From: Guadua angustifolia
Taxonomy: Eukaryota > Streptophyta > Magnoliopsida > Poales > Poaceae
Assembly: GCA_036346375.1 (NCBI GenBank)
Contig: CM070502.1
Location: 17,646,924 to 17,710,923 of the forward strand
Length of the DNA stretch: 64,000 bases
Direction: 5' to 3'
Shown here: positions 35,383 to 45,299 of the stretch, in pieces
Numbering within the stretch: the stretch's first letter is position 1
Layout: each line of letters starts with the position of its first letter
The notes under the pieces: model-generated
Databases searched by the model: none
What the model saw: the letters and a program-made list of their open reading frames with translations, nothing else
What the model was told of the DNA's origin: nothing
Program-made: the position numbers and the translations under genes

Positions 35383-38300
35383 TGTAACACCCCAATTTTT
35401 GCTTTTCTTGCATTTTAATGGTATTTTGAATTTTTGGGAATTTCTGGAATTTATTTGGATTTATTTGGATTTATTTGAAATTATTTGAATTTATTTTGAA
35501 TTAAGCCATTTAACAAATTAATTAAATAATGGAAAAGTTAAAATAAATTTTTGCTGAAAATATTTTATTTGAGTCACAAATGTCTTAAAATATTTTTGAG
35601 AATTTTTCCGAATTTTTCGATATTTTTAATGCCCCAAATAAATTATTTGAATTTCGGAATTATTTTAAATCGAAAAGGATTAAAATCCCGATGAACAGTG
35701 TTGGGCGAACATCGTGCGGCCCGTTCGGAAAAACCCTAACGCCACCCGCCTCGATCTCCATCCGACGGCTCTCGTTCATCGTCGACGACGCCCGAAGTCG
35801 CCGCCGGACTCACGCGCCGCCCGTGTGGGCCTCGGTCTCCGCGCTTTTCGGAAGCCGAGGGCACTATTTATCTTGCCGCCACCGCACGTGATCCCCACCT
35901 CGCCCGCACCCAACAGACACCGCCGCCGCCAGAGTCGCCGCCGCCTCGCCGCAAGACCTCGCCGGTTCCCGGCCACCGCCGCATTCTTTGAGCCGCTCCG
36001 CCGCCGGTGATTCTCGCCGCCGCCGCGCCACCATCGGACTTCAGCCGCGTCGCCGCGCTCGGGAGCGTTAAGACGTCGCCGGAGGTCCACGGAACGCCGC
36101 GCGCGTCGTCGCCCTCGTCTCCGGTCGAACCGCGCCGCCGCCATGTCGCCGGTTTCGCGAGCCACCGGACGATCATCATCCGATCACGAGAGTGAGCCCA
36201 CGCCGCCTTAGGAACGATGAACCCCATCTTCTAATTTCCGCCGTTAGATGCAAATCAGGGCCACCGCCGTGCCACGTCGCCGTTCATCGGTGCGTGACGC
36301 CGACACGGCGGACCCACACGTCGCCGCGCCGCACTACGCCCAATCACGCCGCGACGCTGCTGACCGAGCCGCCTGACAATACAGCGTGAGTCGCCGACAA
36401 ATGACCCACCGTCGGCCACACCGCACCGCATCGGCACAAGAGACGCCGACAAACGGGCCCACTCGTCGGCCGCACACACGCGGCGCGTGGCGTCACCACG
36501 CCGCGTCATCGCGGCGACGCCACGGTGGGACCCACTTGTCGCTGAGATAGCCGAGCCGTCAGCCGACGCTATGATGACGTCATGCCGACGTCATCACGGA
36601 GCCGTCGGTGGCCGCGTCGGCAAAGGCCGTGTCACTCTCTGGCGCTGACACGTGTCATCGATGATGCAATAATTAATTTCCTAAAAAAAATATTTATTTA
36701 ATTCGGTTTATTAATTTTAAAATGTAATTTAAAACTTCAAACGCTTATAACTTTTATGTTTTAACTCCGATTTGAGTGATTCCAATTTCTATAAATTTGT
36801 AAAATCAAGATCTTTCTGTTTATGAATTTTATTTGAATTTTTGAGCACTGCATGTCTACTGTTTATTTATTTTATTGTTTTGTATATACGTTCTGCGTGA
36901 GACGTTGAAGTACCCGGTTTTCGAGGAGAGGTTCTCGACCGAGAGCAAGCTCGAGCCGAATCAGTACTTTTTGAAGGCAAGTTGTGTTTGATCATGTTGA
37001 ACCTATTAGAAAAATTATTTTGATTTAATTTATTGCATGCTAATTTAGTAGAAATTTGATTGAATACATTTTGGGATTAGCTAAATGCCTAGTTGCTGTA
37101 TGCCACCTTGTCGTAAATAATTGTAGGCCATGAATCATTTGTCACCCTAGGTTGTGGATTAATAGTTGGACATTATTTAATTGCCAACATGGGTTGAGTA
37201 GACCGAAGTAGTATGCTTAGCCCTGCCACGTGGACAATTCATGATTTTGGAAGTACCAAAGTAAAATATTGACTTAATGAGATATGGAACATGTTTTGTG
37301 AATGAGACATGTGTTATTGAGTTGATGATGGCACGTGGTGCAATGGTAAAGAACCGGGGTGGGAAAATGATTTAGACTGAGGCATGTGGCAAGATTGTTT
37401 ATGGTGGGCCAAGAGTGGCAACTGGGCGGTCGAATTTGGTTTTTATTGGTTTTGATATGGAGATCACACTTGGTTAGTCTTGCCTCGGTCAACTAAGGAC
37501 TTAACCTTGCGAGCATTTGAACTGAGTCTCTCATACAACCACAAGCTCCGTAATGGGACGGGCTTAGCTGAGTAAACTGGGAAATCTATTCTTCTGATCT
37601 TGCTCGTGGTGGTGTGAGGCCCGGAGAAGCGGAATGAGAACTCACATGGCGCAAGAGGGGGGCCCTGGGTGTGGTAACCAGTCCCTCCAGTGTTGAAACC
37701 TTAGCGGGCAGTACTGAGTTTAGATGGAACTTTGGAAAGGCTTCGTTACGGTTATTTGCCTTGGTGGTGTTTGACTGTATCTTGTGGGTAAAGTGTATAA
37801 CCTCTGCAGAGTGTACAACCTATTGAATAGCCGTGCTCACGGTATTGAGCATCGCTTCGGTGATTACTGGTCAAGGGTTAGATTTTCATAAAAAATGACT
37901 TGTTGATGGAAAATGCTTGGGTTGGTGATGATGAACATGACTTAGGATGGAAAAGTGATTTACTGATTGAAATGTTTGTGAAAGCTACTATTCCTACTCT
38001 TGTTTTATTGCTTTGCAATCTATTACTGCTTATCTTGAATGTTTGATCGCTCATGAACCATAGCCTATCCTTTGTACTAAGCCATGCATGTAGAATATTA
38101 GATTTGCATTCATGCATGACTTGCCGAGTGCTCAAAGTACTCACCCCACAACAACACAACCGCTTGAAGAAGAAGCAACCCCTGCTCAGAGGAGGAGTAT
38201 CGAGGAGCCGATTTAACTAGGGAGCGAGCCCAGCGGTTACTGTGGCAAATTGGTTGGCGCCACGAGTTTATTTTATTTCATTTGCATTTGAATATTTTAA

Positions 38301-38494
38301 TAAGTCTTCACCGCGAGGCGATTCTTGTAACTTGACCATAAGGTCAATCAACTAGTTTGAGTATTTAATTAAAGTACTTATTATTTCGTTGGTTATGACC
38401 GTGATATGTACCAATGTTGAGATCGTGTGCACTAGCGATCCTGGACTAGTGCTGAATACACGAGGGTCCGGATTTGCACATTCGGGTCCCGACA
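35383..38494 (+). mobile_element. Element D, 3' LTR
   Basis: This 3,112-bp copy of 26586-29686 has the same ends. It differs from the 5' copy mostly by 1-2 base indels, clustered in the GC-rich part and at CAG/CTG sites. The palindrome is at 37802-37811 and the hairpin at 38126-38142. Confidence 0.93.
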
Positions 38495-38499
38495 CTAGC
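38495..38499. other. Target site duplication of element D (right, CTAGC)
   Basis: It is identical to 26581-26585 and directly follows GGGTCCCGACA. Confidence 0.93.
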
Positions 38500-39266
38500 C
38501 ATCCTGCGCTTGCGGTCTTCTCCCAACTCCTTGCGCTTATCCTCAAGGATCAAAGCCTTATTGACCAACTCCTGAAAGTCAGGGAAGGTATGGGTAATCA
38601 ATCCCACTGCAATCTGAGTTCATCCTTTCGTAAAGCGGATCGTGTCGCCTTGTCCGTAGCCACATCCTCAGGTGCATAGCGTGCCAACTGAGTAAACTTA
38701 TTCAGATACTCAGCCACTGACTGGCCTCCTTGCTTTAGAGCTCTAAACTCCTCCTTCTTAAGGTCCATCATCCCTTCCGGCACATGATATTGATGGAAGG
38801 CAACAGAAAACTCTTCCCAAGTGATCTCTTGCGGGGCTTCATGTGCTGCACAATAGTTCTCCCACCATTCTGCGGCAGTCCCTTCCAACTGATGTGTAGC
38901 GTACAGTACTTTTTCATTGCCTTCGCATTGGGTGATGTGCAACTTCCTCTCAATGGTTCTAAACCAATCATCGGCCTCCAAAGGATTAGCATTTCCTGAG
39001 AAGATCGGAGGGCGGGTTCTCATGAAGTCTGACAGCTTAGAATAAGAGCGCTGTCCATTATTGCCTTGTTGCGTGTTGATTGCAGCTTGGCCTGCCATAT
39101 TCTGCATCTGCTGCATCATGGTCTGCATAAGCTGAGTCTGTGCTGCCATAAAAGTTCCCAAGTTCTGCATATCCACTAGCGGTGCTGGCGGAGTTGGGGT
39201 TCCGTCATTGTCATTCCGGCGGAGACCACTTCCTGACGCTCCGTTGTTGCCACGAGTATTCACCAT
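38495..39266 (-). CDS. gag: Element C gag, N-terminal part (interrupted by element D)
   Basis: The ATG at 39266 opens 222 codons: MVNTRGNNGASGSG, a Gln/Met-rich stretch, then RPPIFSGNANPLEADDW, FRTIERKLHITQCEGNEKV and AAEWWENYCAAHE, the hallmarks of the plant gypsy capsid (retrotrans_gag) domain at about residues 95-200. The frame then closes at 38598 through a one-base change near a CAG. In the next frame the protein continues THTFPDFQELVNKALILEDK up to the D insertion at 38495. Gag forms the virus-like particle. Confidence 0.9.
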
Positions 39267-39533
39267 CTGTTTAGGTTAGGAGAGGTAGAAGTAGCACGGA
39301 TGAGATATAAGAATCTCTAAAGCGGGGGAAACAGGTTTAACCCAAACTTTATTATTTTATTGAATAACTTGGTATGGTTGCTTACATAAGCCTAAAAGCC
39401 TTGCAACGCATACTGCACACTCAGCAAACAATAAAATCCAAACTAAACACTCAATCTTAACGTCTATTGCAATTGGTAATGCTATCTTATGGACGCGACT
39501 CAACATTCGAGTCTCAACTTAATCCTAGGTCTC

Positions 39534-40145
39534 TCATCCGTCGAAGTCGGACTCCGGGTCTGTCTCCGGGTCGGGGTCGTGTAGCTCCATTTCCGGCTCT
39601 GGCTCAGATCCAAATAATGCATCTTCCAACTCACGAACCTTTTGGAGAGACTGGGCTAGAACCTCCTGCAGCTGAGTCTTCTCTTTCTGGGCCTCCTCTC
39701 GGGCTCGTCGTAGCTCCAGAGCCATGTCATCAAGGGCATCCTCTTGCGCGATGACATATCTGGCTAGGTAGGCGATCGTGGCATTCTCTTCCCTTATTGG
39801 CTCTCGATCATAACGGTTGTCCCGGCGTGGATGATGACGAAATACGGTGCCTTCCAGCTCTCGGGGGTAGGTGCGAGCAAGTTGTCTCATCGCCAAACGT
39901 GCTGCCGCCTGGATCCCGGCCTCTGGCGTAGATCTCCTGACGATGATGCGGATGGTACGACTTACTCTTGCCCTTGCTCGTGCGTAGATCGTAATCTGAA
40001 CCCTCCAGGCAATGTCAAGTCCGGCACGTACTATGGTCTCCCCTCGGTAGATCGGTCTGTCGAAGCCTCCGAGCATCCTCATCATGCGCCATAGTTCTAC
40101 GGCGTAACCTCCTTCCTGCTCTCTGTACTCTTGGACCATCCTCAT
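39534..40145 (-). CDS. Element C ORF0, uncharacterised protein upstream of gag
   Basis: This is an intact 203-codon frame lying between the 5' LTR and gag, in the same direction; the stop is 267 bp before the gag ATG. The N-terminus is MRMVQEYREQEGGYAVELW. The middle is very basic and contains LAMRQLARTYPRELEG and TVFRHHPRRD. Residues about 125-170 form a likely coiled coil (ALDDMALELRRAREEAQKEK and following). The end is a strongly acidic Glu/Pro/Asp tail. It has no similarity that I recognise to capsid, envelope or enzymes. A decayed relative occurs at the same place in element D. Rice RIRE3/RIRE8-type elements were reported, as far as I recall, to have such an 'orf0'. Confidence 0.78.
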   Translation of the reverse strand: MRMVQEYREQEGGYAVELWRMMRMLGGFDRPIYRGETIVRAGLDIAWRVQITIYARARARVSRTIRIIVRRSTPEAGIQAAARLAMRQLARTYPRELEGTVFRHHPRRDNRYDREPIREENATIAYLARYVIAQEDALDDMALELRRAREEAQKEKTQLQEVLAQSLQKVRELEDALFGSEPEPEMELHDPDPETDPESDFDG

Positions 40146-40331
40146 CTATTCAAAAGAGAGATAGATAAGTCCACCACGCTCACTGGTCTTGGAAAATCAA
40201 GATTTCAGCAAAGGTAAGGAGCGGAGAATGAGGGGAGTTAAGAGTGTTGTATTAATCCAGTTTGGGTTTTCCTTTTTTAGAAAATAGATTTGGACACTCT
40301 ACCAACTAGGGCCAAGACCTACAGTCAGTAT

Positions 40332-40345
40332 GCTCTGATACCACC
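40332..40345 (-). other. Primer binding site of element C
   Basis: On the minus strand GGTGGTATCAGAGC follows the LTR end, an initiator-Met tRNA site. Confidence 0.9.
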
Positions 40346-40347
40346 TC

Positions 40348-43185
40348 TGTAGTGACCCGAATTTACCAATTCGGATCCACCGTGTATGCCGCACTATTCC
40401 CAGGATCAATGCTAGTGCACACGGCTTAACATCGGTAAGCATCACATCATACACAACGATAATAACAATAAGACTTCATTTATTTAAGGTAACTAGTGTA
40501 TGATCTTATGATCACTTACATTTATTCGGCCTCATAGGGCAAGACTAAGATAAAATGCAGCGGAAAATTCGTAGAAGACGTAGTGACTCATCAGTACACC
40601 ACAGGCGACTGACAAGGCTTGGCCTAGTGACTCGCGTCCACCTGAAAGTCCTCCTCAAGCACAGGCGATGACTCCTCCACTGTTGTTGGTTTGTAAGCAA
40701 GGGTGAGTACACCAACACGTACTCAACAAGTTGTGCACAGAATGCAATTCTATTATAACTATATGCAGGCTTATTCCAAAGGAATGGCTAAATGGCTCAT
40801 AAGCAGTAAAGCAGCATTTTCAAACATAAACAATATGTAGATTGAAAGACAGTAAAACAAATAATAACAAGTAAGTAGATTCCATTGTTTCTCAAATCAA
40901 ACCCAAGTTCTCCATCCTAAATCAAGTTCCATTATGCCCATGGCATCCCGCCATCCCATCCAGCTTGACAAGTTTTAATTAACTACCCTTGATTTGTAAT
41001 TCCCGAGCATTGCTCAATACCGTGAGCACGGCTATCCTAATAGATTGTACACTCTGCAGAGGTTATGCACTTTACCCACACGATATAACCATGCACCACA
41101 CAAAGTAACGATTATAACAAAGCCTTTACAATGCATCCTCTTAACCCGGTGCTACCCGCTAAGGTTTCAACACGAAGGGCTAAAACCACCGCAACAGGGC
41201 CCCCTCTTGCGCCATGTGAGTTTCTCCGTAATACCCGGACTCACACCACCAAGATAGCACTTGTTAAGCATTTGCAAATTAGTCGACTAGGTCGCCCCAT
41301 AACAGACGTGTGGTCGCAAGTTTGACTCAGTCAAAGGCTCGCAAGGTTAAGTCCTTAAGATTGATTAAAGCAAGACATACGATACCCTCAGCTCCACCGA
41401 GCCCACCTTGGCATACTTGCCCCTTCCACTTGCTCTAATCTAAAGTGATTACCCTCCCGGTTGGTTACCAAGCACCACGTGCTTTTCATTAAATCAACAT
41501 CGCTTGCGTGACTCATTGTCACAACAACTCAATCTCTTTGTGCGACCACACATGGCCCACAAGTTATCATCATTGTTCCATATTCCATTAGTCAAGATTA
41601 TTAAGCAATATTCCATGAACATGTGATGTCGTGGCATGGCTAAGCATTGCTAATACGATCTAATCCTCCATGTTGATTTTAATATTAATCAACTATAATG
41701 AACCAACCTAGGGTGACAAGTGGATCATGGCATACAATTATCAAGGTAGGGTGTAACTCAAAAGGGTAGAATAGCTAAATCCCAAGCTAAGTTGAAATCA
41801 TGTGTATAATTGAAATATCATGCAATTAAAGTAAAAGCAAAATAGCAATTTATCCTAATGTGGGTTCAACATGGTCAAAGCACAACTTGCCTTCGTTAAG
41901 ATCCTGATCCTGGTGCGGAAATAATTCTGGTGAGAAATCCTTCCGCTTCGCACAATTCAACGTCTCTACGCGAATCGAAAGAGAAAAGCAAATAAAAACC
42001 AAAACCAAATAGCAAATAATCTCAAAACTTCAAATAAAAGCCACCATTAGAAAGATCTCATTTTTACAAATTTTTAGGAATTTGAATCACCTCAATCCGA
42101 GTTCGTATGCGAAAGTTATGAGGTTTTGAAGTTTGAAAATCCTGAAAATACCCTGAAAATAGAAATTCCGAATTTAGCGAATTATCTTTATATGGAAAAA
42201 TCTGATTTTTCCCGCCCGAACGTACGGACGCGATGTGGCCGAATGTGGACCGTTGATCTTGGGATCGACGGCTGAGGCTTACCCCTACCGTTTCCTGTTT
42301 ACCCAAGTGGCGTGGCGCTATCTCGTCCGTCCTTTGATGATCCGACGATCCTCCGAGTTCCCGAGCGATGTCGGCGAGGCGCGGCTTCCCCGGAGACGAA
42401 GAAGACGATGCACTCCGCAGCGCTCCGGTGCTTCTCGGCGAAGAAAAGTCAGCGAATCCGAAGCGGCGTGAGATGCTGAGATCGAATCCGACTTCTCCTC
42501 GGCGGTTGAGTTACCCAACGACGAGAAAACGCGGCGGAATTCGGCGGAAGCTTCCTCGGCACTCCGGTGACGTCGCGTGAGCTCCTCGGTGCTCCTCCGG
42601 CGATGGCTCAACAGCAAAGACGCGCAGCGAGATGTGGTGATCATCGAGGGGTGCTAAGGGGGCCCTTTTATACCCGGCAGGGCGCGATAAGGATGGAAAG
42701 TGCTCGGCGGCGCAAGGGCTGGACTTGGAGACGGCGGCGAAATTTCCATCCGGAGACGATGATTGGGAACCGTCCGATCTCAAGCTGACGGCTGGATCAC
42801 CTAGGGTTTCCTATTCCATCCCGGGCATGCACAGTGTATGGGCCGGCCCACTACTATTCATACCATATTCTCCCGAAATTTCCTATTTTATTTATTCCGA
42901 TTAAAGGTTTTGATTTCTTTAAGGCTTTAGAAACATTCTAAAAATTCCAGAAAAATTCTCATAAATATTTTCAAACATCCTAGTTTTAAATAAAATATTT
43001 TTATAAAAACTTTATTTTAACTTTATATATTTTAATTATTCTTTGATTGAAAGTAATATTATTAAATTCAAATTAATTCAGATAAATTCGGAAAATCCAA
43101 ATAACTCTAGAAAAATCATAAAAAATCATATTTATCAATAAAATAATATTTATTAATTGGGAAGCTGAAATTTTGGGATGTTACA
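40348..43185 (-). mobile_element. Element C, 5' LTR (minus strand)
   Basis: This 2,838-bp copy of 20037-22861 starts TGTAACATCC on the minus strand and ends ACTACA at 40348. Near its outer end is CAGCG (43186-43190). It carries the palindrome (41052-41061) and the hairpin (40705-40724). Overlapping open frames at 42.2-42.8 kb are GC-rich LTR sequence. Confidence 0.93.
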
Positions 43186-43426
43186 CAGCGTGTTGTCGTT
43201 TCATTCTGAAAAGCGGTATGCAAAGTCTGCTGTCCAATCATTCTGAGAAAGCTGCTAGGTGTGACAAAAATGATGAAAGGATTAACTAAGTACATAAGAT
43301 AAAAATTGATAAGAATGCAAATACAATTGTTCGTACAGCATATTTCGAAAGATAAACTAAGTACATAATATACTACCAATAATAAAAATAAAAAAAAACT
43401 CTTTGTCGGCCCTCTTACGCCTCCTC
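43186..43426. other. MULE right arm next to the element C insertion
   Basis: This continues the roughly 30-bp repeat pattern of the left side (GTTGTCGTTTCATTCTGAAA, 43192-43211, and a weaker copy at about 43225). The rest is AT-rich, with no gene. Confidence 0.45.
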
Positions 43427-43912
43427 CGAACACGCCCTGCGAGTCGCCAAGCTGCGACGGCAGTGTACCCTCTGTGGCCTAGCTGGAGGTGTCGCGTACT
43501 GCGGCTAAGTAGGCTGCGTCGGTGGTGGCGCTCCGTGCAGCTGTGATGATCCAGGCTCATATGTGTCGACGTGGTACCTCGCTACATAATCCTCCTTGTA
43601 GTCCTCTTGCTTTGGATCATCACCCTGCTCCTCGTAGTCTTCCTCTTCCATCCTGGCTGTTATTTCATCAATTTGCTCACCTTCGTCTACCAGTCCCCGT
43701 GCTTCTTGTCTAATATTTTCATCATCCTCCCAAAACTCAACCTATTCACCGCTTTGGCAAATGATATCATCGTTGCATTGCTGAACATGCTGCTCACAGC
43801 TAGATTCCCCAATTTCGGTGTCACCGAAACTGAGCTCATTTTGAGGTTGACTACACTCACCGGCATCCAACTGCTGCTAGGAGGCAACATCCCTGTCATA
43901 TGCTTGCACTAA
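43409..43912 (-). pseudogene. Decayed acidic-protein gene in the MULE right arm
   Basis: One minus-strand frame stays readable for about 160 codons if three TAG stops are skipped. Its residues include QPQNELSFGDTEIGE, VDEGEQIDEITARMEEEDYE, EDYKEDYVARYHVDTYEP and LHGAPPPTQPT, an acidic then proline-rich protein. Each stop sits where CAG (Gln) would fit the surrounding composition. A likely 3' splice site (TTTTAG) lies at about 43915. The leader is probably at 44618-44760, separated by a 0.7-kb AT-rich intron whose donor is GAAGGTAAAT. I do not recognise the family; a MULE-borne accessory gene or captured host gene is possible. Confidence 0.5.
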
Positions 43913-44761
43913 AAGCACCCGATTTCATCCCCGTTGCTCTGCCCCCTCACATATGATCTCCATGATACGGTTCCCTTCAGCTCAACTAGCTCCCAAAGAA
44001 TAGGATCGTTTAAGATACTACATAGGCAAAATACCTTCAACTCACACTACATTGTTCCATCCGAAAAGTATAATACAACCGTTTGAACACGGAAGCAAAT
44101 GTGCGCCTCGACCCTACTCAAACTTCGTCCACATCTTGCATGTTACTTAAATCGCACTCTCCAAACCATGCATTACAACCCCTCTCCATAATAGATTCTA
44201 AATAGAACTCGTTCTGACATATTTGCGAATCCATTCATTCACCGACGAATTAATTACTTTCCGTAAAAATTACCGAGAGACCTAACATAACTATACGTAC
44301 ATGCTACAAAAATATATATCTAACCGTAAAAAACATCTACATTCCTAATAATTCATATCGATGTACTTATATCTGTAAAAAATATACATTCCTAACAACA
44401 TATAGATTACCTAGATCTAACTACATTTCCATCAATACATACCGATATACTCCTATCCGTAAAAAATATCTAAATTCACTAGATCTATCCGTAACCTATC
44501 AATTTACCTACATCTATCCGTAACCTATCAATTTAACTACATTTATCCGTAACCTAGATCTAAAATTATTTCTAATCTACCACAATTTACTACTAGAAAA
44601 AGTATACAACGAAAATTTACCTTCAAATGTCGCGCAGTCCCTCCCCTCTTACTTTTCCTCTCCTCTCCTCTCCTCCCTCTTCTTTCCTCCTCTCTTTCTC
44701 TGTTTTAACTCAGTTTCTATTTGATTCTCGGATGAAATGGGAACAGTGCCAGGCAACAGCC
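43913..44761 (-). other. Putative intron and leader of the MULE right-arm gene
   Basis: 43913-44617 is AT-rich, with repeated ATCCGTAAC words (about 44453-44552), and fits an intron. 44618-44761 is purine-rich on the minus strand (GAGGAGAGGAGAGG) and starts next to the TATA box of the TIR. No open frame was found. Confidence 0.4.
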
Positions 44762-44769
44762 TTATATAA
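44762..44769 (-). promoter_or_regulatory. TATA box at the inner end of the right TIR
   Basis: TTATATAA lies at the point where TIR similarity ends, in the mirror position of the left-arm TATA box. Confidence 0.55.
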
Positions 44770-45055
44770 ACGCTCCTGTCGCCCTTTGGTCAGCGACAGG
44801 AGCCCGCGCCCATCCTGTCACCAATTGAACGGTCGATTTACTCCCTGTCGTCATTTCATTGGGCGACAGGGGTCGTTTCGGCTCCTGTCGCCATTTCATC
44901 GGGCGACAGAGGTCAGGGATGACGTGGCCTCACTCGCCTGCTTATTTTGAGATTTAGGCCGCCCAACCAACCAAGACATGTGATATATTCTTTAATTTTT
45001 TTGGTGGTATATTTTTGAAATTTTGAATAAAAAATGTATTATTTAAAAAAATTCC
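44762..45055. repeat. MULE right terminal inverted repeat
   Basis: It is the inverted partner of 18733-19018. It contains at least three hairpins of the form CTGTCGCC-spacer-GGGCGACAG; in two of them (44841-44873 and 44880-44911) the spacer is ATTTCAT plus one base, the complement of the left-arm spacer. Confidence 0.85.
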
Positions 45056-45064
45056 ATATACAAT
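45056..45064. other. 9-bp target site duplication of the MULE (right)
   Basis: ATATACAAT, identical to 18724-18732. Confidence 0.92.
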
Positions 45065-45297
45065 AAGACCACATCAGCTGGCTCTTAACCTATACACATC
45101 AGTTTTGGTCTATGTGGAAGAATGAGAAAAGAGAACTAGCTTTTATTTAGTAGTCAGCTTGAAAAGAGAACTAGCTTATTTAGTAGCCAGCTTTGTATGA
45201 GAGTATAAGTAGATTATTTATGTATAAGAGAGAAAAGATAATTATTACACAACATTTAGAGATAACCTTTAGAGATAATTATTATATAAACTAACGG
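45065..45297. repeat. Small repeat-derived segment with internal tandem duplication
   Basis: It continues the sequence interrupted by the MULE. A unit of about 36 bp (GAAAAGAGAACTAGCTT plus ATTTAGTAGTCAGCTT) occurs twice at about 45126-45193. The CACATCAGCTGGCTCTTAAC opening resembles small non-autonomous DNA elements common in grasses, but no second inverted terminus was found. Confidence 0.35.
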
Positions 45298-45299
45298 CG

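Larger units (their letters stand above)
26586..38494 (+). mobile_element. Element D, full-length Ty3/gypsy retrotransposon inserted in gag of C
   Basis: This 11.9-kb element has two LTRs of about 3.1 kb, a primer site, ORF0 and gag remnants, protease, reverse transcriptase, RNase H, integrase and a polypurine tract, all on the plus strand, bounded by CTAGC duplications. It is younger than C because it interrupts C. The coding region has many breaks; a large share sit at CAG/CTG contexts, so its true state is uncertain. Confidence 0.94.
18733..45055. mobile_element. Mutator-like element (MULE) containing nested retrotransposons
   Basis: The ends form long inverted repeats: the left starts GAATTTTTTAAAATAATAC and the right, read inward, GGAATTTTTTTAAATAATAC. 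They are flanked by identical 9-bp duplications. The element spans 26.3 kb, but 23.1 kb of that is element C with D inside, so the original MULE was about 3.2 kb. The remaining arms (18733-20036 and 43186-45055) hold two decayed genes facing each other. No transposase was recognised, so it was probably non-autonomous. The element also seems to have landed in an older small repeat. Confidence 0.88.
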
